Source of the DNA: Brachionus manjavacas
Lineage: Eukaryota; Rotifera; Eurotatoria; Ploima; Brachionidae
Length of the DNA: 64,000 nucleotides
NCBI GenBank assembly: GCA_019054805.1
Contig: JAHQIY010000027.1
Coordinates: 372,001-436,000, forward strand
Reading direction: 5' to 3'
Under the pieces are notes generated by a model. It was not told where the DNA came from and searched no databases. It saw only the letters and a program-made list of their open reading frames with translations. Position 1 is the stretch's first letter; the number at the start of each line of letters is the position of its first letter. Shown piece by piece: positions 21,701-31,048 of this stretch. A program made the position numbers and the translations under genes.

Positions 21701-23817
21701 TAGAAAGAATGAAAAACTTCGAACATTACTTTGATTCAAAAAAATGTCTCTATTTCACAACATTTTTTAAATTATAGACCAATTAGTATAACGAGTTATT
21801 TGGGAAAGTTACTGGAACGAAAAGTTTATTCAAGATTATAAAATTTTTTGGAACAAAATTCACTCCTTATCCAGGAGCAATCCGGATTTAGGAAACACCG
21901 GCGAACATCAGATAATCTTTTCTTTTTAATTCAAAAAATTGTGGAATCATTTAACAAAAAAAAAGAGACTGTGGCCTCTTTTTTGATATTTCTAAAGCCT
22001 TTGAAAAGGTTTGGCATGAAGGTTTACTTTTTAAATTAAATTGATTGAAATGAATCCACCTCATTACTTGACTAACTGTATTAGATCCTTTTTAGACTCT
22101 AGGACATTTGTAATATGACACGCAGTCATAGAACATTCTAAAATATTTTATGTCGTATCACACATTAAAGGTAAATGTGAATGACCACTTGAGCGACGAA
22201 TATCAAATAACTGCAGGTGTTCCTCAAGGCTCAGTAATTAGTCTTCTTTTATTTAGTAAATAGTAATGACAAATTAATGACATCCCAAAAGAATCAAAAC
22301 AAATAACGAATACTCTCTGCTTTTCGCAGATGATCTAGTTACATTTTTCATATACAACAAAAAGGGAAACCCAAAACATTAGATAAATAAAAACACCAAC
22401 AAACCAAAACAGTGACTTAGTAAGTGGAAAATGAAGATATCAGTTGAAAAATCCTCTTCAGTGGTCTTTTCCAAGTACATGAAACAGATTGATTTTTTTC
22501 CTGAAGCTTCAACTATGCAAACATGTGTCCCATGTGACACTATTTCAATTTATGTCTTTTTAACTTTCTTTTCATTTTATTCTAGCTTATTTTTCTTTAT
22601 TTTGATTTTTTGTTTGATCTTATTTTATGTCAAAAATATCACACAAAAACTAAGTGTGGATATTGCCATTAAAAGTAAGCCCCACATCCTGCGGTATTTA
22701 TGTATCACAACATTTAAAACTTTTGATAAACTCTAACACCAACTCAAATTTAATAAAATGACCTCAAAAATAAAATTGTTAGTTAATTGCTTTATTTTTG
22801 AATCTTTTTTTCTCGCCTATTTTTTTTGTTTTTTACAATAAAAAACTTTTAAATATCGTTTTTTTTGAAAAAAATTAAACTAAAAAAATTAAATAAAATT
22901 TTTGATAAAAAAAATTAAATCAATAGATTTAGTAGAAAAAACAATTTTTTTATTTAGATAAATATACAATCAAAGATCACTTACTTTTTAGATTCATTTG
23001 GGGACTTTTCATAATTAAAAAGTTGTACAATTGAGTAGTAATGATAAGAACTTGATCGCCAGTGTAGCGTATTGACCTGTACCACCAAGTGCCCTTAAAA
23101 AAGCTTTAATATTTGGCCAAAAGATTGGCAAAAGAAAGTCTTACGACTATGATTGGCATGATGACCATGAAGACAAGGATGTACGCACCTAGGACAATGT
23201 AGGAGTTTTTGCCGTCAATGATCCATTTGGGCAAGGCGATGCCGAACTGGGTGACGCCAGGCCCGTCCGGATTGCCGTACTCAATCCAATTTTTTTTCGT
23301 CTCTTCATCTGTTAACGCCTGGTAAGCCTTGGCGAGTTCTTCGAATTTTTTCGCGTCACCTCCTTTGTCCGGATGCATCACTTTGGCCCGCTCACGGTAC
23401 CTTCTCTTTATCTCTTGATCAGTGGCTGACTGAAATAGAAGTTTATTTTGATGTTCACTTTAAAAATAGCCTGGAGCTTACGCGGTCAATGCCAATGATG
23501 GCAAAGGGGTCGTACTCTTTGTGCTCGATCTCGATTTGGGAAGCTTTGTAAGCCAAGTAGAAAAACACGAGCCAGCCGATCACCAGCAGCAGTTTGACCA
23601 GGAAGCCTCTTTTTTTCGGCTCCTTTTCGGCCAGCGTCAGCAGTTTGACTCGGCACGGCTCGAAGCAAGACTGGTCCTCGGCATGCGTGGCTTTTTTGAT
23701 GGTTTGTTTCGGCCAAAAGTAATAAGTGCATGGTACTATAATCATGGCGTAAAAAGAGAGCAAAAAGTACACGAATTTGGCCCCGTTTTCGTCATATTCA
23801 AATTTCATGCCAGCCAT
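15783..23817 (-). CDS. SEC63: ER translocation protein SEC63 (seven exons)
   Basis: Exons on the minus strand: 23482-23817, 23145-23429, 22985-23093, 19817-20146, 19579-19727, 16074-16802 and 15783-16013. They join in frame to 722 residues (vertebrate proteins are about 760). SEC63 is the membrane J-protein of the Sec61/Sec62 translocon. It recruits the ER-lumenal Hsp70 BiP to drive post-translational import. Visible are two N-terminal membrane segments, a J domain with HPD at about 131-133, a third membrane segment, and WWYRSIRYTGDQVLI. Next come the Sec63/Brl domain with RPSDN, SIKARALIHAHLSR and LLQLPHIEE, an acidic/lysine-rich linker, and the terminal FELKF...LRSDSYIDFD beta-sandwich with acidic tail. 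Five introns are GT-AG, and the 51-bp intron after exon 2 ends in AAG. Introns 3 and 5 are about 2.8 kb and hold LINE pieces. AATAAA at 15745-15750. Confidence 0.93.
16885..17150 (+). pseudogene. LINE ORF2 C-terminal fragment in SEC63 intron 5
   Basis: Plus-strand frame with RSNFFNNRIVSVWNKLP and FNSFKNAIDK, the W-N-x-L-P signature common near the C-terminus of jockey/CR1-like ORF2 proteins. About 73 codons, ending in TGA at about 17132. It lies antisense inside SEC63 intron 5 and closely follows exon 6 on the chromosome. Confidence 0.65.
17151..18290. other. SEC63 intron 5 sequence
   Basis: AT-rich intronic DNA. A 48-codon plus-strand frame at 17803-17949 (begins MPPKSAFYQSRISNFG) is unrecognised and may be chance or a transposon scrap. 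Confidence 0.35.
18290..18480 (+). repeat. LINE (family A) terminal 3' UTR
   Basis: T-rich 3' UTR with the family-A tail motif TATTCTGAAGGAGCAACAG and a run of AAATAAAT. No coding part is left. Antisense within SEC63 intron 5. Confidence 0.55.
18481..19578. other. SEC63 intron 5 sequence
   Basis: AT-rich intronic DNA with TTTAATTATT-type runs around 19250-19300; no gene or repeat recognised. Confidence 0.35.
20384..20721. mobile_element. Foldback (MITE-like) element in SEC63 intron 3
   Basis: Long imperfect palindrome. The left arm at 20384-20533 and the right arm at 20582-20721 share TTTTGGATGGTATTTGATTA, CTGCAAAATGCTA, AATGCAAAAAAC and CTCTGCAA blocks in opposite orientation, with a loop of about 50 bp. 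No coding capacity. A non-autonomous DNA transposon is the likely source. Confidence 0.65.
21160..21510 (+). pseudogene. LINE (family A) 3' end in SEC63 intron 3
   Basis: Degenerate plus-strand C-terminal codons (matching ELSERYVGTGLSHSI in better copies) and the family 3' UTR, ending TTCTGAAGGAACTCAAG and AAATAAATAAA. Antisense to SEC63. Confidence 0.7.
21730..22560 (+). pseudogene. LINE (family A) RT remnant in SEC63 intron 3
   Basis: Plus-strand RT block. RPISITSYLGKLLER-like sequence at about 21780 is followed by QEQSGFRKHRRTSDNLFFL (21870-21930), then GVPQGSVIS near 22215 and a FADD-encoding stretch near 22325. Frameshifts, stops, a 53-bp insertion (22109-22161) and a deletion joining the post-RT region directly to the 3' UTR (about 22490) show it is dead. 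Antisense to SEC63. Confidence 0.8.
22109..22161. mobile_element. 53-bp insertion flanked by ACATT duplication
   Basis: Relative to the LINE copy at 53.79 kb, 53 bp are inserted between two ACATT copies (22104-22108 and 22162-22166). Its ends are near-inverted (GTAATATGACA and TGTCGTATCAC), which suggests a tiny deletion derivative of a DNA transposon. Confidence 0.5.
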
Positions 23818-24240
23818 TTTTTAATTAATTTTTAGCCAAATAAAAAAAAATTTATTCTCTTTGGTTTGATGATGTATTCGTTTTTTTTTAAAAAAAAAAA
23901 GCTCCAAATACATTTGTTCATGTGTCGATTTTGAAGTCGCATTGCAGATCTAAGTATCACTTTGGCGAGTTTTTTTTAAAATAATTTTTGTCAATTTAAG
24001 TTCAATTTTTTTCTCTTTTTACAGAACAAAGTATTTTGAGGAATTTTAAGATAAGCTTAGCAAGATAAGAATTTTTTAAAATTGTAAATTTACAAAAGTA
24101 AAAAAAAGTAAATTTACTAGATTTACGTAAGTTTATGTAAAAAAAAAGGTCCAAAAATTGAAATAATTTGGCACTTTTAAAAAAAAAATGATTATTCTTT
24201 GTCCTTCAATATTTATTTTCAAAATTGTGTAAAAAAAAAA

Positions 24241-24360
24241 TTTACAGTCAAACCTCTTTAATTCGGACAAACAAGTTTTGAAAATATAAGATCGGATTAG
24301 GAAATTTACGAGCTAACAATAATCCGGAAACGAAGGAAAAAATTAAAAGTTCGAATTAAA
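24241..24360. repeat. Solitary pogo/Tigger-like terminus
   Basis: TTACAGTCAAACCTCTTTAA followed by CGGACAAACAAG resembles the outer end of pogo/Tigger elements. No matching opposite end was found nearby. Confidence 0.35.
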
Positions 24361-24589
24361 TATAAAAATTTTTAGTGATGGGAGTTTTCTCTTTAGTTTA
24401 GTTAACTAAAATTTAGTCGACTAGTTTTTAGCCAACTAAAATTCAGCCAACTTGTTTTTAGTTAACTAATTTTTAGTCGACTAAACTAAAATTATTAACT
24501 AAAGTTTAATTTTTAAAATCTATTTTTTTTTTAGAAAATTTTTACTAAATAAAAATTATAACTAAATTTATTTATTTATTTTTATTTAT

Positions 24590-25075
24590 TTATTTGTTTT
24601 CTGTACCGAGCTAGAGCTCCTTCAGAATAAGTTAAAAATTAAAAAAATAAAATAAAAATGAAATAAAATAAAATAAAAATAAAATTAAAGTTAATAAAAT
24701 GAGATAAAAAAAAGAATCAAAATAGAGTAAATAAGCTAAAAAAAATGAAAGTTGAAAAGGCATAAATTGGAAAAGATTGTTACATGTGGCTCATGTTTAA
24801 ATAGTTCAAGTTTCAGGAAAAAAAGAAGAAATAGTAAGGTAGCAATTACACAATGGAGTTGGGTATTCAATATATCTTGATTCGAAACCTTCTTTGTATT
24901 CCTTCACCAGTCTTACAACCAATGGAATAGAATGACTCAGTCCTGCCCCAACATATCTCTCACTCAATTCAAAAAGCCGATTCGAGACTGTTAGTAATTT
25001 TAGTTTATTAAAAGCCTCATGATGTACGATGTTGGAGGGAGTATCATATTTTAACTTAATAAAGCAATTAGCATT
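24590..25075 (-). pseudogene. LINE (family A) 3' end inside the hAT-like element
   Basis: Minus-strand copy with an open C-terminal frame (YDTPSNIVHHEAFNKLKLL, then ERYVGAGLSHSIPL and the stop at 24806) and the family 3' UTR ending in the GAAGGAGCTCTAGC tail. Very close to the copy at 14.8 kb. Confidence 0.8.
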
Positions 25076-25659
25076 ATTTTTCTGTAGCAGAAAGTCAAAT
25101 AAATTAAAATATGAGTAAATTATCAATTGATGATTCTTTAAACCTTTGAATTTAATTGATTATAAATTATGGAATCAACAAATTAAAAAATGTTATGTTT
25201 ATTTTATTAATCAACCAATAGAATAAATAAATAACATTAAATAAAGACTTAAATTAATAACATCTGGTTTTGTTACCTATCCTCTCTTAAAAAATTTTCA
25301 CAAAAAAAAATAACTGTCTAAATAAAGGAATGTTTCTTTTAATTAAAATTCAATTGATTAATTATCAAAATCAAATCCAAGATATTAACTAAAAATTAAA
25401 AAAAAATTATATAATGTCAAATCAATGTTTTTAAATATTTTTTTGTCTCACTATTCCTTAGATATCTCGCTTTCTGCATAATATCCCGCTATTCCTAAAT
25501 TGTCACACTATTTCAAAGATATCTCACTTATTCTATTACAAATTTTTTTTCTTAATATCAGACTTGTTTATGAGTCAGAGTTTTAAGTCTGAGTCACAAA
25601 AATTAAAGTAAAAAGTTATGACTTGACTTAAATTTTAGTGACTCTGACTTTAACTAGGC

Positions 25660-25740
25660 AGCCACAATAACTACCTGGAACGGTAAAAGGAACATTTGGC
25701 CGCAGCAATAACTACCTGGAACGGCAAAAAATTCATGTTG
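25660..25740. repeat. Imperfect tandem duplication of about 41 bp
   Basis: CAATAACTACCTGGAACGG occurs at 25665-25683 and 25706-25724. This block is less AT-rich than its surroundings. Confidence 0.6.
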
Positions 25741-26234
25741 CTCAGACTTTTTTTTAAAAAAATTCATTGACTTGACTTGAGACTTCTAATTTTAAACAAG
25801 TTTTTTAATATCATACTAATCCCGAGTAATCTCAAATCGCAAATAACATCCCTTTTTTCACATTTTTTTGTACCCTTAGTCTAACTAATTCGACTAAACT
25901 AAGTTTTAGTCGACTAAAAATAAGTTAACTAAAATTTAGTCGACTATTTTTTAGTTAACCAAAATTTAGCCAACTAGTTTTTAGTTGACTAATTTTTAGT
26001 CGACTAGTTTTTAGTTTACTTATTTTTAGTTAACTAAATTTTAGTTAGCTAAAAATTAGTTGGCTAAAAATTAGTTAACTAAAAATTAGTCGACTTAATT
26101 TTAGCCGACTAAACTAAATTAGTTAAGTTAGGACCCATCACTAAAAATTTTATTTAAAAAAAAAATTTTCAAAACGGACAAAACACAAATTTATTACAAA
26201 TTATTAAAAAAGCTATTTAAATTAGTTTGTTTTT

Positions 26235-26345
26235 CTCTTACTTTAAGAAACTTTAATTTATTTAAGAGATAAGAAGGATTAAACTTAAACGCCCTCATTG
26301 TAATGTTTACATTAGTACCCTTGAGCCCGTCTATGCGATCTTTTT
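26235..26345. repeat. Direct repeat of LINE-like 3' segment, copy 1
   Basis: Nearly identical to 26695-26812 in the same orientation (AAACTTTAATTTATTTAAGA, CGCCCTCATTGTAATG). It is followed by GTGGCCTCAGCGTTAGCTG, not seen after copy 2. Confidence 0.6.
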
Positions 26346-26540
26346 GTAAGATTTTTTTTGATTTAATTATTTATTTTGTGGCCTCAGCGTTAGCTGTTTT
26401 AGCCAAGAATAAAAGGAATAGAATAAAGGTTATTGAAAATTAAAGTTAATAATGTTTAAATATACAAAATATATAAATATAATTAAATATAATAAATAAA
26501 ATTTTTTAGTCAAAAAATAATAAGACCAACGTAATAATTA

Positions 26541-26812
26541 TTAAATGACTTTTTTAACTCCGCATAAAAATGTTTTAAAGTCTTTTAAATAGTGGTCATT
26601 CAAATATTCGTACTCTTCTTTCATTTCTTCAAAAAGTGGATTTTCGTTGAGGATTGCACTCAATGCGTAAGCTTCGTTAAGATCGGAAATTCTCTCTCTT
26701 ACTTTAAAAAACTTTAATTTATTTAAGAGATAAGAAGGATTAAACTTAAACGCCCTCATTGTAATGTTTACATTAGTACCCTTGGGCCCATCTATCCGAT
26801 CTTTTTGAAAGA
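26541..26812 (-). pseudogene. LINE-like C-terminal fragment and direct repeat copy 2
   Basis: Minus-strand frame 26759-26541 (LLNKLKFFKVRERISDLNEA, then KDFKTFLCGVKK). The pattern of a leucine-rich start, R-x-x-D-L-N-E and a terminal KTFLC resembles the C-terminal end of LINE ORF2 proteins, though without a firm family match. It overlaps the repeat 26695-26812. Confidence 0.45.
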
Positions 26813-27054
26813 CGTATTGGAGCAGCTATTTATGCTCCTTGTTAACTTAAACGCTCATGGTTAAGTTAATCAACTTTCCAGTGATATCGACAAAGATGTC
26901 GCTATATCACACTCATTAAAAACTTGTTTTGTTCAATATAGTTTTCAGTATTGTCTAAAAATTTACTAATTATATTGTTAAATTTATTGTTTAATAAAAC
27001 AATTAGCGCACTTTATTTTTTCCATTTTATTATTATTATCATTAAGTATATCTG

Positions 27055-27378
27055 TTCGAACCTGACTTGTTTTTAAGTCACAATTTTAAGTATAAGTCAG
27101 AAAAATTTAAGTCAAAGTTATGACTTGACTTGAATTTTTTTTTTTAGGTCAAAGCCAATGTCTTAAAAATTTTTTTCATTTTTTTAGTAAAGTTTAGTCG
27201 AGTCAACTAATTTTCTGATTTAAAACTAAACTTTTTTTATATTAAAATAAAAAATCATTTTTATTTTTTATTTTAAAAATCAGAAAATTAGTTGACTTGA
27301 CTAAACTTCACTAAAAAAAAGATTTTTAAGTCACTGACTTGACTTAAGACTTGTGACTTAAAAACAAGTCTGGTTCGA
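27055..27378. mobile_element. Foldback element with near-palindromic arms
   Basis: The left end CGAACCTGACTTGTTTTTAA (27058) matches in inverse the right end TTAAAAACAAGTCTGGTTCG (27358-27377). Internally, GTCGAGTCAACTAATTTTCT (27198) pairs with the inverse at 27281-27304. Non-coding. Confidence 0.6.
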
Positions 27379-27830
27379 GCGTAAGCTCCTTCAGAAAGAT
27401 TCTAGTATGTTAGTAGATTTTCAAATATGTTTTCATTTGTATTTAATTTAATATGAATAATAAAATAATGAAAGTGTTTATGATCTAAAGTTTAATATAG
27501 ATTAAATGTTATTTTGATAGGGTTAGAAGAATAGATTCATGGAAAGTAATTTTGAATTACTAGGTAGCAGTTACACTAGATAGTTATGGAGTTGGTCTTT
27601 CAATCATACGTGATTCAAAAACCAACTTGTACTCACTTACCAGCCTTACTATTAATGAAACAGATTTGTCCAGACCTTGTTGTATTAATTTCTCTTTTAA
27701 ATCAAAAAGACGATTGTCAACACGATGTAACTTTAGCTTTTCTAAAGCCAGGTGGTGAAGAATTTCGGAGGATGTTTCGTAGTGCAGTTTTAGAATGCTG
27801 CGAGGATCTTTTTTTTTTTAAGATTTATTT
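27345..27830 (-). pseudogene. LINE (family A-related) 3' end, minus copy
   Basis: On the minus strand, from about 27830, an open frame reads YETSSEILHHLALEKLKLH, VDNRLFDLKEKL, then EYKLVFESRMIERPTP. It is homologous to but diverged from family A. The 3' UTR follows to CTGAAGGAGCTTACGCTCGA (reverse of 27375-27400). It forms an inverted pair with 28075-28285. Confidence 0.7.
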
Positions 27831-28074
27831 ATTTAAATTTAATAAAAAATTTAAAATGGCTTTGAGCTCACTAATTGAGTGTTACCTCTTTCAGCTCGCT
27901 CCTTCAGTCTAAATAAGATAAAAAAAATAAAAATTAAATAAAATTATTTTTTTACAATAAACGAAAAAAAGAAAAAAAACAGTCAAACTAATAATAAATT
28001 ACTCAGGATAAATCAAATTTTTACGTTTGATTTTACACAAGAACCAAAGATTTTTTAACCTATTTTTTAACAAC

Positions 28075-28310
28075 TTCATTGTGTAACTGCTATCTAGTAA
28101 TTCAAAATTACTTTCCATGAATCTATTCTTCTAACCCTTTCAAAATAACATATAATCTATATTAAACTTTAGATCATGAACACTTTCATTATTTTATTAT
28201 TCATATTAAATTAAATACAAATTAAAACATAATTAAAAATCTACTAACATACTAAAATCTTTCTGAAGAAGCTTACACTCGAACCAGACTTGTTTTTAAG
28301 TCACAAGTCT
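28075..28310 (+). pseudogene. LINE (family A-related) 3' end, plus copy
   Basis: CAACTTCATTGTGTAACTGC onward is the 3' UTR of the same LINE subfamily as the minus copy, ending TTCTGAAGAAGCTTACACTC and CAGACTTGTTTTTAAGTC. Arms 27340-27575 and 28075-28320 are inverse copies with about 90% visible identity. Confidence 0.7.
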
Positions 28311-28680
28311 TACAGTACTGATTTGTTCCAGTGGTTTTACCAAAATTTACGCGAATTTACCAAAATTTTAGTAAATTTACGGGAATTACGGTAATTTTAC
28401 GTAAAATCGCAAAAGTGAAAAACAGTAAATTTACCAGAATTTAACGGATTTTCCGTAAAATTTCGTAAAAACCAAAAGGGCCAAAAAAATCAAAATTTTT
28501 GCAATTTTTTCACTTTTTTTAGTTTTTTTTCAAAATTAATAAAAAAATTTAAAAGAAAAAAAATTGTATTTTTTTAAGCAAATTTTCGTAAATTTTTATT
28601 GATTTTAGTGAAAAATAGTTAAAAAAAAGGGGAAAAAAAGTTAAAAAAAAAAGAAAAATTTAAATTAAGTTTTTTTAATA
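28311..28680. repeat. AT-rich repeat rich in GTAAATTTACG motifs
   Basis: Begins CCAGTGGTTTTACC and continues with repeated palindrome-like TTTACGTAAA and GTAAATTTAC units. Similar tracts occur at 14630-14710, 24100-24150 and 39590-39740. No coding content. Confidence 0.45.
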
Positions 28681-28689
28681 TTGAAATTA

Positions 28690-29278
28690 TTAGATCATTG
28701 AATATCTAGTCAAATTTTAGTTTAACGCAATACAAAGTAGAAAAAATTCAAACCGCAAAATTTGTAGCCCCTTTATGAGAGATACCAGCCCAAATATTAA
28801 GCTTTCCTTCATATTTGAACGTACTTGCGTTAAACTAAAATTTGACTATATAATACTGATATTCAATGAAAACATTAATTCAGTGTTATACAGGGAAATA
28901 ATGTCAGATTATTTGTTACCATTTGGCGCAAGTAAATTCGATTCGGAATTTCAGTTGCACCAAGACAATGATCCTAAACACAGTAGTTTATTATGCAGAT
29001 CATTTTTAGACATAAACAAAACTAATTGGGTAAAATAATAAGTAAATATAAAATTTAAAAACTAATTTAGTAATTAAATTTAAGATTAAATCACCCCCTA
29101 ACTCGGCAGATTTCAACCCTATTGAAATGCTGTGGAATGAAATGAAGGAATTTGCAAGAAAAAAAATGGTGTTTACCATAGCTGATGCAGCATTGGCTTT
29201 AAGAGAATTTGAAAAATCACTAACAGTTGAAAAATTTAGTAAATATATAAATCATCTGAAAAAAGTTGAAATTTAAAT
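28690..29278 (+). pseudogene. Tc1/mariner-type transposase C-terminal relic
   Basis: Plus-strand frame: IFNENINSVLYREIMSDYLL, then LHQDNDPKHSSLLC, which holds the second catalytic Asp block of DDE/D transposases. After about 54 bp of non-coding insertion or an intron, PPNSADFNPIEMLWNEMKEF gives the third acidic position block. The first catalytic Asp region and the DNA-binding domain are missing. An inverted repeat (CAAATTTTAGTTTAACGCAA at 28711-28730, inverse at 28825-28844) lies at its 5' side. Dead copy. Confidence 0.75.
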
Positions 29279-29384
29279 TAAAGTTTTTGGCTTTTTAAAA
29301 TGTTTATTTTGATAAATTAGGTAATTGAAATTGTAATTGAGAAAAATGGCGACTGGTCAAATCAATAAAATATATGTATCACCG

Positions 29385-30655
29385 ATAACTTTCTAACGGG
29401 AAGAAAACAAAGAGTTATATTGGGGATCGCAGCATCAGAGTGGTCAGAAGTGGTAAGTGGTGTACCACAAGGCTCAGTTCTTGGACCACTCCTCTTTGTT
29501 TTATTCATTAATGACATGCCAGAAGGAATAAAGATCAATGCAAAATGTACGCCGATGACACAAAAGTCATTTCAAAAATTGCAGACACTGACGCAATAGC
29601 ATCCATTCAATGTGATCTCGACAGACTGTCAAAATGGACGGAATTGTGATGCACAAAATTCAATGCCAAAAAATGCAAATACACGGTCTTAAACGATAAA
29701 AAACAACACATGCCCATTAATTTTAGCATGCTGGACACAGTGAACAATCAAACCCACATTCTGGAGCGAACAGAACAAGAGAGGGACCTAGGAATCATCA
29801 TATCATCAGACCTAAAATGGAAAAATCAAGTCATGAAAGCAGCCAGCAAAGCTCACTCTATTTTAGGTATGATTGGACGGACTTTTACATACGTTGATGG
29901 AGATATGTTCAGAGTACTTTACTCTACTTATATCAGACCACATCTTGAGTTTGCAGTGCCGGTTTGGAATTCAAACTTAAAGGGTGACCAAAAAGTACTC
30001 GAAGATGTTCAGAGAAGGGCGACTAAACTAGTCCCGGAGTTGAGAAACAAACCATATGAAGAGAGGTTGAAACATCATGAACTTACAGACTTTTACACAA
30101 GAAGAATAAGAGGCGACTTAATTGCATATTTTAAAATCCAAAGAGGTCTTGATAAGGTCAACTGGACGGTCCCTGTTGTATCTGCCCCAGCAACTAGGTT
30201 AGACGAGCCCTCAGCTGGCATAAGAAGACAAAACAAAAGATTAATTAAGCAACCTGTGAGCCAGCTGAAATGCCGTCGCGAACATTTCTTCACAAATCGT
30301 CCCGTACCTAACTGGAATTTACTCATCCAAGAATTAGTCGACTCGTCAACGACAGTGAAGTTCAAAGAAGGTTTAGACAACTTTATAAAAGCAAATCAAA
30401 ATATTTTTAATCCCTAGCTAATTAAAAGTCAGCTTTACTTCTACTTTTATTTTATGCAATCGCCTTTATTGTTGTCGAACTTGTTTATTTTATTTTTTTA
30501 CATATTTTAAAATTTAAAAAAAAATCAAAAATTAATTTTATTAGACTATTTATCCCAAATAGTCAATATTCTGTGATAAAATGCTGTCAATAGTGCGTAA
30601 TGTGAATTAGGCACTCCGTCAGGTAACTGATAACAGCGTACTACTACTACTACTA
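29385..30655 (+). pseudogene. LINE (family B) RT and C-terminus with (CTA)n tail
   Basis: 5'-truncated ORF2: LTGRKQRVILG, SGVPQGSVLGPLLFV, then a one-base loss just before the YADD catalytic motif (near 29548) puts the rest in another frame. An in-frame TGA follows at about 29647. The remainder is open from about 29710 to 30417 (ERDLGIIISSDLKWKNQV, then RPHLEFAVPVWNSNLKGD, QRRATKLVPELRNKPYEERL). The 3' UTR ends in a CTACTACTACTACTA microsatellite and AATAAAA. The same tail type marks the copies at 35.5, 60.2 and 61.9 kb. Confidence 0.85.
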
Positions 30656-31048
30656 TAATAAAATATGGGTGATGATGTTTGTTGATGCACATTCATTTAG
30701 TTAAGTTTATTTTGATTAGTGTAAATATTTTAACCAGGCGAATTTTTGTTTAACTATTGATTATCATTAGACCATATTTTAATAAAAGCCTTCTCAAATC
30801 AATTTTTGTTAATAAAACAAGATAATCAATAAAACAATTCCTGAATTTTGTTCAAGCAAACAAATACTTTTGCAAATATTTTTCAAGTTGGCTTAATTCT
30901 GGTTTCATTGTTTAATATTTAAAGGAAAAAAATTAAATGATTAGATACGATCAAATAGCAATGAAATTTTCAACCAAATGCTAGATTTTAATTTAAAAAA
31001 AGAAGTTAAAAATTAAAAAAAAAACTTTTGAAATATTTTTTTTTCAAA

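Larger units (their letters stand above)
24365..26151. mobile_element. hAT-like non-autonomous DNA transposon
   Basis: The ends are TAGTGATGGG at 24373 and its exact inverse CCCATCACTA ending at 26143. They are flanked by an exact 8-bp duplication AAAATTTT (24365-24372 and 26144-26151). An 8-bp duplication with TAGNG-type ends is the hallmark of the hAT superfamily. Both subterminal regions (24391-24505 and 25876-26130) are arrays of a roughly 16-bp unit, TTTTTAGTYRACTA, with cores GTCGAC, GTTAAC or GCCAAC. The same palindromic motif occurs many times and may be a transposase-binding site. No transposase is encoded. A family-A LINE 3' end has inserted inside (24590-25075), along with a duplicated 19-mer near 25665 and 25706. 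Confidence 0.8.

Noticed and set aside
23521-23835. Plus-strand and second minus-strand frames over SEC63 exon 1
   Set aside because: Overlap the confirmed SEC63 N-terminus and lack any family pattern.
27586-27912. Plus-strand 108-codon frame
   Set aside because: The minus strand reads clearly as a LINE C-terminus, so this is its shadow.
30093-30380. Minus-strand frame of 95 codons
   Set aside because: Antisense of the family-B LINE coding region.
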